From a candidate division WOR-3 bacterium (GTDB lineage Bacteria; Hydrothermota; Tepidihabitantia; Tepidihabitantales; Tepidihabitantaceae), in assembly GCA_039801085.1 (NCBI GenBank), contig JBDRTY010000005.1:39651-103650 (forward strand): a stretch of 64,000 nucleotides of DNA. The letters run 5' to 3'. Below, piece after piece: positions 44,479 through 54,434 of this stretch; the first letter of the stretch is position 1, and every line of letters starts with the position of its first letter. Under the pieces are notes generated by a model. The model was not told the DNA's origin. It saw nothing but the letters and a program-made list of their open reading frames with translations, and did no database searches. The position numbers and the translations under genes were made by a program.

Positions 44479-45201
44479 ATGAGTGAAGTAGCACAGGTCC
44501 GGCTGGATATTTTTGAAGGTCCGGTGGAGCTGCTGCTCTACCTGGTGCGGAAGAATGAGCTGGACATCCTTGACATTCCCATTGCCCGGCTGACGGACGA
44601 CTATCTGGCGATGCTCCGCAACAGCACGGTGCTGAATCTTGAGGTGGCAGGTGATTTTCTAACAATGGCGGCGGTGCTGGTGCGGCTCAAGGTGCGGGCA
44701 CTGCTGCCCCGGACCGAAGAAGAGGATCTGTCAACACCTCAGGTTTCACTCGAACAGATTCTGGATGCCTACCGGCAGTTTCAGAGTGCGGCACGGCTCC
44801 TGGCTCAGAAAGAGGCGGAACAGCGGCAGCGCTTCCCGCGCCGGGGCGAGTCACCGCCAGTGGCCCGGGCTGAGGGGGAGGATATTGCGGTGCTGACCCG
44901 TGCCTTCAGCCGGCTGCTGACACGGCTCAAACCCGAACCGCGGCTGACGATTACCCCGCGGGAAATCAGAATCGAGGACAAGATTGAGGGGCTGAGGCTC
45001 CTTTTAAAGGAGCGGGCGGTGGTTGAGTTTGAGGAGGCGGTAAGCGGGGCAACCCTGGGGGAAATCGTTGTAACATTTCTGGCACTGCTGGAACTGGTCC
45101 GGCTGGGAGAGGTGCGGGTGGAACAGCAGGAGGAGTTCGGTCCGATCCGGCTGATGCGGCGGGAGCCGGAAAATCTGACCCCGGTGTCGGAGGCGGGATG
45201 A
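44479..45201 (+). CDS. scpA: Segregation and condensation protein A
   Basis: ScpA is the kleisin that joins SMC heads in chromosome condensation. The 240-residue protein has the N-terminal signature IFEGPVELLLYLVRKNELDI and DIPIARLTDDYLAML, VAGDFLTMAAVLVRLK, and a winged-helix C-terminus (VVTFLALLELVRLGEVRVEQ). It lies four bases after the DUF362 gene. scpB and smc are not in the window. Confidence 0.95.
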   Translation: MSEVAQVRLDIFEGPVELLLYLVRKNELDILDIPIARLTDDYLAMLRNSTVLNLEVAGDFLTMAAVLVRLKVRALLPRTEEEDLSTPQVSLEQILDAYRQFQSAARLLAQKEAEQRQRFPRRGESPPVARAEGEDIAVLTRAFSRLLTRLKPEPRLTITPREIRIEDKIEGLRLLLKERAVVEFEEAVSGATLGEIVVTFLALLELVRLGEVRVEQQEEFGPIRLMRREPENLTPVSEAG

Positions 45202-45686
45202 GGCTTTATACACTGGGAATCGGCCGCCGGCCCGGATTTGAGTTCAGCCGGCTGCTGACCAAATTCGGCATTCAGGTGCTGTTTGACATTCGTGCCAATC
45301 TGCCTGCGGCACCGGTTAATCCACCAAGTTTCTTCGGTGCGGAAAAGACCGACTACAGCCGGGCGGGGATGGAGGCGCTGTGTTCAGCCAACAGGGTTAA
45401 TTACCTGTATCTGGGGAATGAACTGGCGCCACCGGAAGGGATGGGAGCAGTCCGGGACAGTCTGAAGGAATGGCTGAACCGGGAGCAGGTGCGCCGGGGG
45501 CTGAAGATTATTGCCGGCAAGGTGCCGGTCCGGGTGTGCTGTATTGTCTGCTCCTGTTATCTGCCCGAGCGGTGCCACCGGCTGGTCATTGCGGAGGAGC
45601 TGGCAAGACAGGGGATTGAGGTGGTGCATATTCTGGAGGAGGACCGTTTCTGGACGCCGGCGGTGCCACGGCGTCCCCGGAGGTGA
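45198..45686 (+). CDS. DUF488 family protein
   Basis: The 162-residue protein has the DUF488 landmarks: N-terminal LYTLGIGRR, FDIRANLP and the cysteine-rich CCIVCSCYLPERCHR near residue 114-129, which may bind a metal. Function unknown. Its ATG overlaps the scpA stop (ATGA). Confidence 0.88.
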   Translation: MRLYTLGIGRRPGFEFSRLLTKFGIQVLFDIRANLPAAPVNPPSFFGAEKTDYSRAGMEALCSANRVNYLYLGNELAPPEGMGAVRDSLKEWLNREQVRRGLKIIAGKVPVRVCCIVCSCYLPERCHRLVIAEELARQGIEVVHILEEDRFWTPAVPRRPRR

Positions 45687-45689
45687 AGA

Positions 45690-46607
45690 GTGGCGGAAAG
45701 TGGTGAGCAGGAACGGCTGATTGCGGAAATCAGACAGCTGAAACAGAAGCAGCGGGCGGTGATTCTGGCACACAACTATCAGCTGCCCGAGATCTATGAG
45801 GTGGCAGATTTTATCGGCGATTCGCTCGAGCTGGCGCAGGCGGCTGCCCGGGTGGATGCGGAGCTGATTGTCTTCTGCGGGGTACGGTTCATGGCGGAGA
45901 ACGCCAAACTGGTCAATCCCGGGCGACCGGTGGTCCTTGCCAATCCCAGGGCAGGATGCCAGATGGCTGACATGATTACGGCAGCGGCGCTGCGCCGGCG
46001 CCGGCAGGAGCTGGGAGATGTCCTGGTCGTAGCCTATGTGAATACGCCGGCGGAGGTCAAGGCGGAGGCGGATATCTGCTGCACCTCAGCCAATGCGGTG
46101 CGGGTAGTTCAGTCTCTGCCCGGTTCAAAAAAAATTCTCTTCGTGCCGGACCGGAATCTGGGACGCTGGGTGGAGCACGAGACCGGAAGGGAGATCATTC
46201 CCTGGGAAGGGTTCTGCTATGTCCATGCCCAGTTTACGGTTGAGGATGTCAGGCGGGCGCGCATTGAACATCCCGGTGCGCTGGTGGTGGCCCATCCGGA
46301 ATGTCCGCTGGAGGTAATTCAGGTCGCCGACCGGGTGGCATCAACGAGCGGGATGGTCCGGATTGCCCGTGAGGTGAAGGAGCTGGTGCTCGGGACCGAA
46401 GCCGGGATGTGCAACCGGATCCGGCGCGAGTACCCGGACACCCGGTGTTATCCGCTGCGCCGGACCGCCATCTGCCGGAATATGAAACTCACCAGTCTTG
46501 AAGATGTCAAGGGGGCACTGCAGGGGATGGTTCCGGAGGTGGAGATACCGGCGATCGTGGCAGAGCGGGCACAGCGGGCACTGCAGCGGATGCTGGAGAT
46601 TTCTTGA
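45690..46607 (+). CDS. nadA: Quinolinate synthase
   Basis: NadA condenses iminoaspartate with dihydroxyacetone phosphate to quinolinate for NAD synthesis, using a [4Fe-4S] cluster. The 305-residue protein has LAHNYQLPEIYEVADFIGDS, the cluster cysteines in FCGVRFMAE, HPECPLEV and EAGMCNRI, and CCTSANAV. Start is GTG 45690, three bases after DUF488. nadB and nadC are not adjacent; the flavoprotein at 29722 is only distantly like NadB. Confidence 0.96.
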   Translation: MAESGEQERLIAEIRQLKQKQRAVILAHNYQLPEIYEVADFIGDSLELAQAAARVDAELIVFCGVRFMAENAKLVNPGRPVVLANPRAGCQMADMITAAALRRRRQELGDVLVVAYVNTPAEVKAEADICCTSANAVRVVQSLPGSKKILFVPDRNLGRWVEHETGREIIPWEGFCYVHAQFTVEDVRRARIEHPGALVVAHPECPLEVIQVADRVASTSGMVRIAREVKELVLGTEAGMCNRIRREYPDTRCYPLRRTAICRNMKLTSLEDVKGALQGMVPEVEIPAIVAERAQRALQRMLEIS

Positions 46608-46632
46608 CAAAAGCCCGATTCGGGGATAAAGT
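46604..46632 (+). promoter_or_regulatory. Leaderless promoter inside the nadA stop
   Basis: TTGACA 46604-46609 (sharing TGA with the nadA stop) and TAAAGT 46627-46632 are 17 bases apart; GTG 46639 begins six bases after the -10. Confidence 0.65.
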
Positions 46633-46638
46633 TCTTTT

Positions 46639-47145
46639 GTGGTCAATCTGACAGTAATTTTGGCTCTCCTGTGCAGCGGGCTGGATGTCGGCGGCCGGGT
46701 GGGAATTGCATTTCCCACCGGCGGAGTAAATCGCACGCTCCGTTCCGGCACAACCGTCGGCTTGCAGGCGGGTTATTCTCTGGACCGGCACCGGCTGGAG
46801 CTCGGATATTCATATTTCACCTTTCCGGGGCAGGTGAGCGTTCCGTATGAGCTGAGGGTGCATGATGTGGCGCTGGCTTATGATTTTGAGTTTTTCCACC
46901 GGATGAACTGGGGCATCAGCGCCGGGGCGGGTGCGGGCTACAGCATCCTGCAGCGCAGCTTCAACACCGGTCGGGAAACGGGCAGGACCCCGGATATTCA
47001 TCTGGCGGTGAAAGTTATTCAGCACGAAGGGAAAAGCCGGGTGAGTGCGGGACTGGATAATATCTTCTTCATGGAAGGCAGGGCAGACCGCCCTTTGCTG
47101 ACCTATATTCCAATGCTGCGGGTGGAGGTGGGGTATGCCTTTTAG
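46639..47145 (+). CDS. Small outer-membrane beta-barrel protein
   Basis: The 168-residue protein has a short signal-like N-terminus, alternating amphipathic strands (GRVGIAFPTGGV, VGLQAGYSLDRHRLELGYSYF, WGISAGAGAGYSIL) and a C-terminal aromatic residue (VEVGYAF) typical of outer-membrane barrels. Eight strands would fit the size. Function unknown. It starts with GTG on a leaderless promoter and overlaps the next lipoprotein gene by 11 bases. Confidence 0.7.
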   Translation: MVNLTVILALLCSGLDVGGRVGIAFPTGGVNRTLRSGTTVGLQAGYSLDRHRLELGYSYFTFPGQVSVPYELRVHDVALAYDFEFFHRMNWGISAGAGAGYSILQRSFNTGRETGRTPDIHLAVKVIQHEGKSRVSAGLDNIFFMEGRADRPLLTYIPMLRVEVGYAF

Positions 47146-47776
47146 TGCGAGCAAGACCAGGGTGACGCTGGCGGTATCCGGGCTGTTATTACTGCTTGCC
47201 GGGCTGATCATTGGCTGTTCGGAGCGGGTTCTGTTCCGGGCAGGCAGAAATTATTTTCCCCTGACTGCGGGCAGGAGCTGGAAGTATGCGGCCGGGAATG
47301 ATACGGTTTTTGTGGAGGTGCGGGGTGATACTGCGGTGCTCAACCGGGGATGCATTCAGGTGGACCGGAATTTTGCGCCGGAGTATTATATCACCAGCCC
47401 GAACGAAATCAGAAAACTGATCGTTACCACCATACCCAGACCGGGAGGGGAGGATACGGTCGAGTTCCGCTTCGGGTTACTTTACTGGCTCCCGCCGGTT
47501 CTCGGCAACCGGTATCAGGACCAATTTGACACCACCCTGATCTCCGGTCCGGATACGATTGCCTTTACTCATCTCCTTGATGTCCGGGTGAGCGGAGTTG
47601 AAACGGTGACCGTGCCGGCAGGTGAGTTTGAGGACTGCTACCGGCTGGAATTTACCGAGATAACCGTCAGTGAAGACACTACTGTTATCAACTGGGTGGA
47701 ATGGCTGGCACCGGATGTGGGAGTGGTAAAACGTTCAACCGGCAGTGGCGACGAGTTGCTGGTGGAATACCGGTAG
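47135..47776 (+). CDS. Predicted lipoprotein
   Basis: The 213-residue protein has a hydrophobic signal ending LLLAGLIIGC, a plausible lipobox with Cys28, then a beta-rich domain (NYFPLTAGRSWKYA; VTVPAGEFEDCYRLEFTE) resembling extracellular lipoproteins of the FCB group that carry similar 'PLxxGxxWxY' openings. Function unknown. It overlaps the barrel gene and is followed after five bases by a methyltransferase. Confidence 0.72.
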   Translation: MPFSASKTRVTLAVSGLLLLLAGLIIGCSERVLFRAGRNYFPLTAGRSWKYAAGNDTVFVEVRGDTAVLNRGCIQVDRNFAPEYYITSPNEIRKLIVTTIPRPGGEDTVEFRFGLLYWLPPVLGNRYQDQFDTTLISGPDTIAFTHLLDVRVSGVETVTVPAGEFEDCYRLEFTEITVSEDTTVINWVEWLAPDVGVVKRSTGSGDELLVEYR

Positions 47777-47781
47777 GGGAA

Positions 47782-48555
47782 ATGGAGCGGCGGGATTACA
47801 TTCCGGTTGCTCCTTCCTGGGAGCGTAACCCTGAAGACAGTGACATCTGGCGCCGGGTGGTGGTGATGCCGACGCTGGTACTCAACCAGGCAGAACTGGA
47901 GTTTCTGGGAGTGGTAGCAGGCCGGCGGGTGGTGGTGCTGGGTGCGGGTGAAGGCATGGTGCCCCTTGCGCTGGCGGCGATGGGGGCAAGAGTGACGGTG
48001 GTTGATCCGACAAACAGCGGTCTGGATGTGGTTATGGTCCGGGCACAGATTGTGGGGGTGGAACTGGAGTTTCGTGAGGCGGAGTTCGGCAGGCTTTCTG
48101 CACTGGGTGAGGGCTGGTGTGACATCGCCTATGCTGCCCAGCTGAGTGCCGGCATTGAGAATCTGGGTGATTTTTATCTTGAGGTGTTCCGGATTCTGAC
48201 TCCCGGCGGCAGGCTGATCATCAACGAGTATCATCCGTTCCGGCGCATCTGGAAACAGGAGCCGGGACAGCCGCGGGTTGCGCATTCCTATTTTGAGCGT
48301 CAGAAACCGAGAGAAGAAGCGGAGGAGGAGTTCCGCTATCCGGGGATGCCGGATGAAACCCCGGCCGGTCTTACCTCCCGGCGCTTTGAGTTCCGCTGGA
48401 CCGTTTCGGATCACTTCTTCTTTCTCAACCGTGCCGGGTTCCGGGTCACGGGCATTGAGGAGGTGGGCGATGCCCGTCAGCACTGGGAGATGCCCAACCT
48501 TTCCGGTCTGCCCGAACAGCTGATCATCGCTGCGGACAAGCCGTCCGGCGATTAG
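47782..48555 (+). CDS. SAM-dependent methyltransferase
   Basis: The 257-residue protein has a Rossmann-type SAM motif VVVLGAGEGMVPLALAAMGA (about 49-68), then VDPTNSGLD, and RILTPGGRLIINEYHPF as in class I small-molecule methyltransferases. Substrate unknown. ATG 47782 after GGGGAA is preferred because it begins just after the lipoprotein stop; the open frame extends upstream to 47701 over that gene. Confidence 0.8.
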   Translation: MERRDYIPVAPSWERNPEDSDIWRRVVVMPTLVLNQAELEFLGVVAGRRVVVLGAGEGMVPLALAAMGARVTVVDPTNSGLDVVMVRAQIVGVELEFREAEFGRLSALGEGWCDIAYAAQLSAGIENLGDFYLEVFRILTPGGRLIINEYHPFRRIWKQEPGQPRVAHSYFERQKPREEAEEEFRYPGMPDETPAGLTSRRFEFRWTVSDHFFFLNRAGFRVTGIEEVGDARQHWEMPNLSGLPEQLIIAADKPSGD

Positions 48556-48585
48556 CGTTTTTTCCGCCGGCGGTCCGGCAAGTTG

Positions 48586-48613
48586 TTGACTTCAGCCCGG
48601 CATTCTTTATGAT
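48586..48613 (+). promoter_or_regulatory. Promoter of the S8 protease gene at 48742
   Basis: TTGACT 48586-48591 and TATGAT 48608-48613 are 16 bases apart. The leader of about 120 bases contains a hairpin CACCTG(48683-48688)/CAGGTG(48703-48708) with an inner CCAG/CTGG stem, then AGGAGG before the ATG. Confidence 0.6.
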
Positions 48614-48741
48614 TAAAGCTGACAATTCCGGTTTTTCACTCAGCCAGAACAAACAGGAGAGTGGAAGCGGAATGACTGCTGGCACCTGACCAGTAACTGG
48701 AGCAGGTGGTAATTTTAGGTTTTATTAACAGGAGGAAACGG

Positions 48742-51432
48742 ATGAGAATCAGAGTATTAGCCCTCGTGGCAGCAGCAGTGATGGTAGTGTCTGCCCAAGG
48801 CAACTGGCCCGACCTGCTGCGGCCGGTAGTCCGGAGTGCAGACGGCGAGGAGCATCTTGCCGGTCAGCTGATTATTGAGCTGAAGCCGGAAATGCGCGGA
48901 CGGGTCAGTTTGAACGAAAAGGATGGCGTGGCACTGTTCGGAATTACGGCACTGGACGAACTGAACCGGAAGTGGGGGGTCAAACTGATCGCACCGCTCT
49001 GGCGCCGGCCGACCGTGGACCCGATTGCAATGAAATACGGCTGTGATCTGCAGTATCTGATTCAGTTTGATGTCGATCAGGATATCACGCCGGTGGCTGC
49101 CGACTATGAGCGGCTGGCGGAGGTGGAGTATGTGTGCCCGAACGGGTATATGCGGTTTGATGAGGTGCCGAATGATCCGGAATACAGCCGGCAGTGGCAT
49201 TTTGTCAACCTCGGGGCGCCATTTGCCTGGGGTGTTGCCAAGGGCAGAACCCGGGTGGTCAACTGTGTGCTGGATGACGGGCTGGACCTGTTCCATCCCG
49301 ACATTGAAGCCAACCTCTGGATTAATACACCCGAGGATGTTAACGGCAATGGCAGGTTTGATACCCTGCCCTATCCCGATGGGGACCTGGACGGGGTGGA
49401 TCAGGACATGAACGGCTATGCGGATGATGTGGTCGGCTGGGACTTTGTCACCGGTGATCCGATCCCGATGCCCTACGGCACCAATGAGCACGGCACCCAC
49501 TGCTGGGGGATTACCAATGCGGTAACCAACAACGGGGTTGGTGTTGCCGGCACCACCTGGAACAGCCGTTCGATGGCGCTGCGCTGCGGACAGGAGGGCG
49601 GGATCAGCATCTATGCGGCGATCGGGGCGATCTACTACCTGGTGCCGATGAACGCCTGGTCGATTTCGATGAGCTTCGGTTCCGCTTCTCCCTATCAGCC
49701 GATGGCAGACGCCTGCCAGTACGCCTGGGATTCGGGGCTGGTGCTTTTCGGTTCAGCGGGAAACGAAGGGGTGGAGGCGATGCGCTATCCTGCCTGCTAT
49801 AACGGGGTGGAAAATGTCGCCGCTTCAGGCAGAAATGACACTAAAACCTCCTGGTCCAATTACGGCACCTGGGTGGATGTAACCGCACCGGGTGAAGGGA
49901 TTTACTCAACGGTGCCCCGGCTGGTCGGTTCGTATGCCGCCCTTGACGGGACCTCAATGTCCTGTCCGCTGGCTGCGGGTGTTGCCTGCTGGATCAAGTC
50001 CTATGACTCCACGGTTTCCAATGCCACCTGTATTCAGCTGCTCCATGATGCCTGCGATTCCATGCCCGATCCGCTCTATGTCCAGGGCAAGCTGGGTGCG
50101 GGCCGGGTTTCAATGGCGAATGTCGTGCTCCCGCAATATTACTGCAATCTGAAACTCACCGGCTGGCGGTTCAATGACGGCGGTGGTAACGGCATGCCCG
50201 ACCCGGGGGAGACGGTGGCGCTGATTGTTACCTACACCAACAGCCCGGGATGGCGCACCGCAACCAATGTGCAGGCGACACTCGGGGTCCTCGGTACTGA
50301 TGTTACAATTGTCAAGGGAACGGCGACCTTCCCGGATATTCCGGGTGGAGGCAGTGGCAGCTGTTCTGCCGATTCCTTTGTCTTTCAGATCAGTCCGGCG
50401 GCACCGCCGGAAATGCTCCGGTTCTTCCTCACCGTGAGCGCCAGTCCGGAGCCGGCATATCCGGATACCAGCTTCACTGCCCAGTCCGGCAGTCCGCGGG
50501 TGCTGATCGTCGATGATGATGCGGGACAGAATTATGAGCGCTATTATACCTCTGCCTGCGATTCCAACCGGTTACTCTATGATGTCTATTCGGTTCAGAA
50601 TTCGGGTTCTCCTTCGGCGGACACCCTGCGCCACTATCCGGTGGTCATCTGGTTCACCGGTGATGCCCGGACCAACACGCTGACGCCGACCGATCAGGCA
50701 AATCTGGCGTCATATCTGGACAACGGCGGCAAACTGATTCTCTCCGGGCAGAACATCGCCTATGAGCTCAACGGCAGCGCTTTCCTGCGCGATTATCTCA
50801 AGTGTGAATTCGTTGCGGACTCAACCGGCAAACCCTATCTGCCGGGAATTGCCGGTGATCCGCTGACCCGCGGGGATACGATGGTCACTGCCGGCGGTGG
50901 CGGGGCAAACAACGCCCGTTCCAGTGATGCGATCCGCGCGCTGGGTGAGGCGGTTGCCTGTGCCCGTTACCGGGACTATCCGGATACGACCGCGGTGCCG
51001 ATGATCCGCTATGCGGGCAGCTACCGGCTGGTCTTCTTCTCGGTGCCGTTTGAGGCGATTGACCACTCCAACCGCTATCTCCAGCGCTGGACCCTGATCC
51101 GGAGAATCTTTGACTGGTTTGGTGAGCGGTTGCCCGGGGTAGAACAGCCGTTAGTGGCAAGTGAAAGCCGGCGACCTTATGCCCTGCGGATTACACCCAA
51201 TCCGTTCAGCAGCCGGGCGCTGGTGGAGTTCACCGCGCCGGTAACGGGCGGTGTCGAACTCCGGGTCTACAGCCTCAGCGGACAGCTGGTAAACAGGGTA
51301 AGCCGTCAGGTCAGTTTCGGCGACTATGTCCGAATCAATGTTGATGCCGGAGCGATGACAAACGGCATCTATCTTTTCCAGCTGGTAACCGCCGAAGGTG
51401 TTTACGCCCAGAAGGCGGCGGTCCTGCGCTAA
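48742..51432 (+). CDS. Subtilisin-like S8 serine protease with T9SS sorting domain
   Basis: The 896-residue exported protease has a signal peptide ending SAQG (about residue 20), a propeptide to about 135 (fervidolysin-like), an S8 domain with Asp178 (VLDDGLDLFHPDI), His250 (NEHGTH), Asn341 (AGNEG) and Ser405 (GTSMSCPLAAG), beta-rich linker domains, and a clear type A sorting domain (LRITPNPFSS ... LSGQLVNRV ... GIYLFQLV). A segment near 570-700 (VLIVDDDAG, LILSGQNIAYEL) looks like a second alpha/beta domain. ATG 48742 after AGGAGG is chosen over an in-frame start at 48706. Confidence 0.93.
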   Translation: MRIRVLALVAAAVMVVSAQGNWPDLLRPVVRSADGEEHLAGQLIIELKPEMRGRVSLNEKDGVALFGITALDELNRKWGVKLIAPLWRRPTVDPIAMKYGCDLQYLIQFDVDQDITPVAADYERLAEVEYVCPNGYMRFDEVPNDPEYSRQWHFVNLGAPFAWGVAKGRTRVVNCVLDDGLDLFHPDIEANLWINTPEDVNGNGRFDTLPYPDGDLDGVDQDMNGYADDVVGWDFVTGDPIPMPYGTNEHGTHCWGITNAVTNNGVGVAGTTWNSRSMALRCGQEGGISIYAAIGAIYYLVPMNAWSISMSFGSASPYQPMADACQYAWDSGLVLFGSAGNEGVEAMRYPACYNGVENVAASGRNDTKTSWSNYGTWVDVTAPGEGIYSTVPRLVGSYAALDGTSMSCPLAAGVACWIKSYDSTVSNATCIQLLHDACDSMPDPLYVQGKLGAGRVSMANVVLPQYYCNLKLTGWRFNDGGGNGMPDPGETVALIVTYTNSPGWRTATNVQATLGVLGTDVTIVKGTATFPDIPGGGSGSCSADSFVFQISPAAPPEMLRFFLTVSASPEPAYPDTSFTAQSGSPRVLIVDDDAGQNYERYYTSACDSNRLLYDVYSVQNSGSPSADTLRHYPVVIWFTGDARTNTLTPTDQANLASYLDNGGKLILSGQNIAYELNGSAFLRDYLKCEFVADSTGKPYLPGIAGDPLTRGDTMVTAGGGGANNARSSDAIRALGEAVACARYRDYPDTTAVPMIRYAGSYRLVFFSVPFEAIDHSNRYLQRWTLIRRIFDWFGERLPGVEQPLVASESRRPYALRITPNPFSSRALVEFTAPVTGGVELRVYSLSGQLVNRVSRQVSFGDYVRINVDAGAMTNGIYLFQLVTAEGVYAQKAAVLR

Positions 51433-51453
51433 GATCCAGGAACTGTTAAAACG

Positions 51454-51487
51454 GGGGATGTGCGATGTCACATCCCCTTATTTTTTT
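51454..51487 (+). terminator. Terminator after the S8 protease gene
   Basis: GGGGATGTG (51454-51462), six-base loop, CACATCCCC (51469-51477), then TTATTTTTTT. The convergent phosphoesterase gene ends within the T tract. Confidence 0.9.
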
Positions 51488-52215
51488 CAAGTGCCGGTCG
51501 CCAGCCGCTGGGCAAGGGATTCCGGGAGTCCGGCAGCGATTATCTTCTGCTGAGTGGTGGTGAAATCGTATTTCAGCCGGTGGAACTCCGCCCGCCGTTC
51601 CTCCCAGTCAATGATCAGACAGCAGGCACGGGGGTCGCCATTGCGCGGCTGTCCCACACTGCCGACATTGAGCAGGTACTTGGCGTCCGGACGGAGCTCA
51701 AACGGATTTTCGGTAATGATGTGTGCCTGCCTGCCGGATATCCGCTCAACCACCATCGGGATGTGGCTGTGGCCAATGAAACAGATGTCATTGATGAAAC
51801 TGCCCATTTCCTCTGCCGCCGCTTCCAGGGTAACAATATATTCCCACTCGGACGGGGCGGATGGTGCGGAGTGAAGAAAATGAAACGGTCCGAGATCATC
51901 AGTCAGGGGCAGATTTGAGAGATAACCAAGCAGCCGTTCATCCAGCCGGTTTTGGGTCCAGCGAATCGCCCGGGCAGCAACGGGATTGAAACTGCCGATG
52001 CCAATCCGCCCGGCAGCCGCCCAGTCGTGATTACCGGCAACAACCCTTGCCCGGCTGGCGCGCACCAGCTCAATGCACCTTTCCGGGTCCGGTCCGTAGC
52101 CCACGACATCACCGCAGCACAACAGCCACTGCACGCCCTCTTTCCGGAAGAAATCCAGGACGGTGGTCAGGGCTTCAAGATTGGAATGGATATCACTGAA
52201 AACGCCGATCCGCAT
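51487..52215 (-). CDS. Metallophosphoesterase (calcineurin-like)
   Basis: The 242-residue protein has the full metal-site series: GVFSDIHSN, CGDVVGYGP, VAGNHDW, FIGHSH and NVGSVGQPR, typical of YfcE/Icc-like phosphodiesterases. Substrate unknown; cyclic nucleotides or nucleotide esters are common. It lies two bases after nusB in the same direction. Confidence 0.9.
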   Translation of the reverse strand: MRIGVFSDIHSNLEALTTVLDFFRKEGVQWLLCCGDVVGYGPDPERCIELVRASRARVVAGNHDWAAAGRIGIGSFNPVAARAIRWTQNRLDERLLGYLSNLPLTDDLGPFHFLHSAPSAPSEWEYIVTLEAAAEEMGSFINDICFIGHSHIPMVVERISGRQAHIITENPFELRPDAKYLLNVGSVGQPRNGDPRACCLIIDWEERRAEFHRLKYDFTTTQQKIIAAGLPESLAQRLATGT

Positions 52216-52217
52216 CT

Positions 52218-52637
52218 CTACTGATTTACCGGCGGGTACTTCTCCTTGTAAATACTGTCCAGCACACCGTTAACAAACTTCCCCGCCTGATCATCGCCGA
52301 ACTTCTTGGCGATCTCAACCGCCTCGTTGATTGCCACCTTCGGCGGGACATCATTGAAATAGAGCAGTTCGGCACAGCCGATCCGCAGGATTGCCCGGTC
52401 CAGATAGGTGAGCCGCTCCAGGCGCCAGCGCCGGAGATGGCGGCGCAGACAGTCATCAATTTCGGTGCGGTTGTTTTCAATGGCGGTAATCAGCCGGCGC
52501 AGATAGGTTTCCGCCTCATCTGACGGGTTACGGCGCAACAGAATTTCCTGAATGGTTGACTCCGGCTCATCGCCCACCAGCTCCAGCCGGTAAAGAACCT
52601 CCACGGCGCTTTCCCGAGCCAGCCGGCGCTGGGTCAT
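52218..52637 (-). CDS. nusB: Transcription antitermination factor NusB
   Basis: NusB (139 aa) with NusE binds boxA and supports rRNA antitermination. Helical signature segments [49 protein letters not shown] and [11 protein letters not shown] are present. The ribH-nusB order is common in bacteria. It starts about 23 bases after ribH. Confidence 0.95.
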   Translation of the reverse strand: MTQRRLARESAVEVLYRLELVGDEPESTIQEILLRRNPSDEAETYLRRLITAIENNRTEIDDCLRRHLRRWRLERLTYLDRAILRIGCAELLYFNDVPPKVAINEAVEIAKKFGDDQAGKFVNGVLDSIYKEKYPPVNQ

Positions 52638-52660
52638 ACCATTATGGCGGATAGAGCTGA

Positions 52661-53122
52661 TTACTGTCCGGGATTCAGATTCGCCAGTTCAATCACAGAC
52701 AGAGCGGCATTCCAGCCCTTGTTGCCCTGCTTGGCGCCAGCCCGCTCCAGTGCCTGCTCCAGCGTATCGGCGGTGATGATGCCGAAGGTGACCGGCACCC
52801 CGGTCTGCATTGCGACCTTCGCCAGCCCCTTGGCAACTTCAGAAGAGATGTATTCGGCATGCGGTGTATCGCCCCGGATCACCGCTCCCAGCCCGACGAG
52901 CCCGTCATACTTCCTGCCCTGTGCCAGCTTCAGGGCAACCGGTGGGATTTCAAACGAACCCGGTACCCAGAAGATGTCAACCGCCTTCGCATTATGCCGT
53001 TCCAGACAGTCCAGTGCGCCGGCAAGCAGCTCCCGGCTGATCAGCTCATTAAACCGGGAGACGACCAGGCAGAAGGTCTTGCCCGTGGCGTCCAGTCTGC
53101 CCTTGAATTCACGCCTTTCCAT
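52661..53122 (-). CDS. ribH: 6,7-dimethyl-8-ribityllumazine synthase
   Basis: RibH makes the riboflavin precursor lumazine from the RibA- and RibB-derived substrates. The 153-residue protein is full length, with [37 protein letters not shown] (catalytic His) and [17 protein letters not shown] choose ATG 53122, which has AAAGGAGTGG upstream; a start at 53140 would add six residues. Its 5' end overlaps ribBA by 14 bases. Confidence 0.95.
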   Translation of the reverse strand: MERREFKGRLDATGKTFCLVVSRFNELISRELLAGALDCLERHNAKAVDIFWVPGSFEIPPVALKLAQGRKYDGLVGLGAVIRGDTPHAEYISSEVAKGLAKVAMQTGVPVTFGIITADTLEQALERAGAKQGNKGWNAALSVIELANLNPGQ

Positions 53123-54389
53123 CTGCCACTCCTTTCTCAATCTCGCCCAGAATGTGGCCCAGGCGATCCCGTTTGGTTATCAGATATTTCAGATTGCGCC
53201 GATTGGGTTTCACGACAATCGGCACCCGTTCCACAATTTTCAATCCGAATCCGGCGAGCCCGACCACCTTGCGGGGATTGTTGGTCAGCAGCCGGATGCT
53301 GGATAAGCCGAGGTCACAGAGAATCTGGGCGCCGATGCCGTAATCCCGCAGGTCCGGCGGGAACCCCAGTGCCAGATTGGCATCAACTGTATCCAGTCCC
53401 TGATCCTGCAGGGCATAGGCGCGGATCTTGTTCGTAATTCCGATCCCCCTGCCCTCCTGCCGCATATAGAGCAGAACCCCGCAGCCTTCCCGGGCGATCA
53501 TCTGCATCGCCCTTGCGAGCTGCTCCCCGCAGTCACAGCGCAGCGAATGGAGCACATCGCCGGTCAGACACTGGGAATGCACCCGCACCAGCACCCGCTC
53601 TTTTCCCGCAACCTCGCCCTTGACCAGTGCCAGATGGGCATACCCCTCAATCTTGTCCTCATAGACGATAAGCCGGAAGTTGCCGTAGCGGGTGGGCAGT
53701 TCGGTTTCAACCAGCCGCTGAACCAGAATCTCCTGCTGGCGCCGGTATTCAATGAGGTCCTTGATCGTCAGAATCTTGAGTGCGAACCGGCGTGCCAGCC
53801 GCCGCAGTTCGGGCAGACGCGCCATCCTGCCGTTATCAGCCATGATCTCACAGAGCACCCCTGCCGGTTTCAGCCCGGCAAGTCGGGCAAGGTCAACCGC
53901 TGCTTCAGTATGTCCTGCCCTGACCAGCACACCGCCTTCCCGGGCGATGAGCGGAAAGATATGTCCGGGCCGGGCAAGGTCTTCGGGCCGGGTCTTCGGA
54001 TCGACCAGCGTCTTGATCGTGATTGCCCGGTCGTGTGCCGAGATACCGGTGGTTGTTCCCCGGACCGCATCTACCGAGACGGTCCAGGCGGTGCCGTGCA
54101 GGGCGGTGCTGTTCGGGATCTGGGGAAACAGCTCCAGTTCCCGGGCGCGCTCGGCGGTCAGGGCGACGCAGATCAGCCCCCGGCCGTATTTTGCCATGAA
54201 GTTTACCTTGGCCGGGGTGATCTTCTCGGCAGCACAGACCAGATCCCCTTCATTTTCCCGGGCTTCATCATCAACCACAATCAGCATTCTGCCCTGGCGG
54301 AACTCCTTCAGGGCTTCGCGCACAGTTGTAAATCCGGCACCAGAGGAGCGGGTCTGCCGGCAGCGGGGTTGAGATCTGTTCCCTGCCAT
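53109..54389 (-). CDS. ribBA: Bifunctional 3,4-dihydroxy-2-butanone-4-phosphate synthase/GTP cyclohydrolase II
   Basis: The 426-residue fusion supplies both branches of riboflavin synthesis. RibB part: [14 protein letters not shown] and [15 protein letters not shown]. RibA part: [20 protein letters not shown] with zinc cysteines, [10 protein letters not shown] and NNPRKV. A promoter lies 13 bases upstream of ATG 54389, so the leader is minimal. ribD and ribE are not in the window, and no FMN riboswitch precedes the gene. Confidence 0.96.
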   Translation of the reverse strand: MAGNRSQPRCRQTRSSGAGFTTVREALKEFRQGRMLIVVDDEARENEGDLVCAAEKITPAKVNFMAKYGRGLICVALTAERARELELFPQIPNSTALHGTAWTVSVDAVRGTTTGISAHDRAITIKTLVDPKTRPEDLARPGHIFPLIAREGGVLVRAGHTEAAVDLARLAGLKPAGVLCEIMADNGRMARLPELRRLARRFALKILTIKDLIEYRRQQEILVQRLVETELPTRYGNFRLIVYEDKIEGYAHLALVKGEVAGKERVLVRVHSQCLTGDVLHSLRCDCGEQLARAMQMIAREGCGVLLYMRQEGRGIGITNKIRAYALQDQGLDTVDANLALGFPPDLRDYGIGAQILCDLGLSSIRLLTNNPRKVVGLAGFGLKIVERVPIVVKPNRRNLKYLITKRDRLGHILGEIEKGVADGKA

Positions 54390-54401
54390 ACCTGAACAAT
54401 A

Positions 54402-54430
54402 ATGTTAAGGCAGAAACAGCGGATTGTCAA
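54402..54430 (-). promoter_or_regulatory. ribBA promoter
   Basis: Minus-strand TTGACA (54425-54430) and TAACAT (54402-54407) are 17 bases apart; the -10 ends 12 bases before the ATG. Confidence 0.65.
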
Positions 54431-54434
54431 ACAT

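Noticed and set aside
54390..54434. FMN riboswitch before ribBA
   Set aside because: The promoter leaves only a few untranslated bases, far too short for the aptamer.
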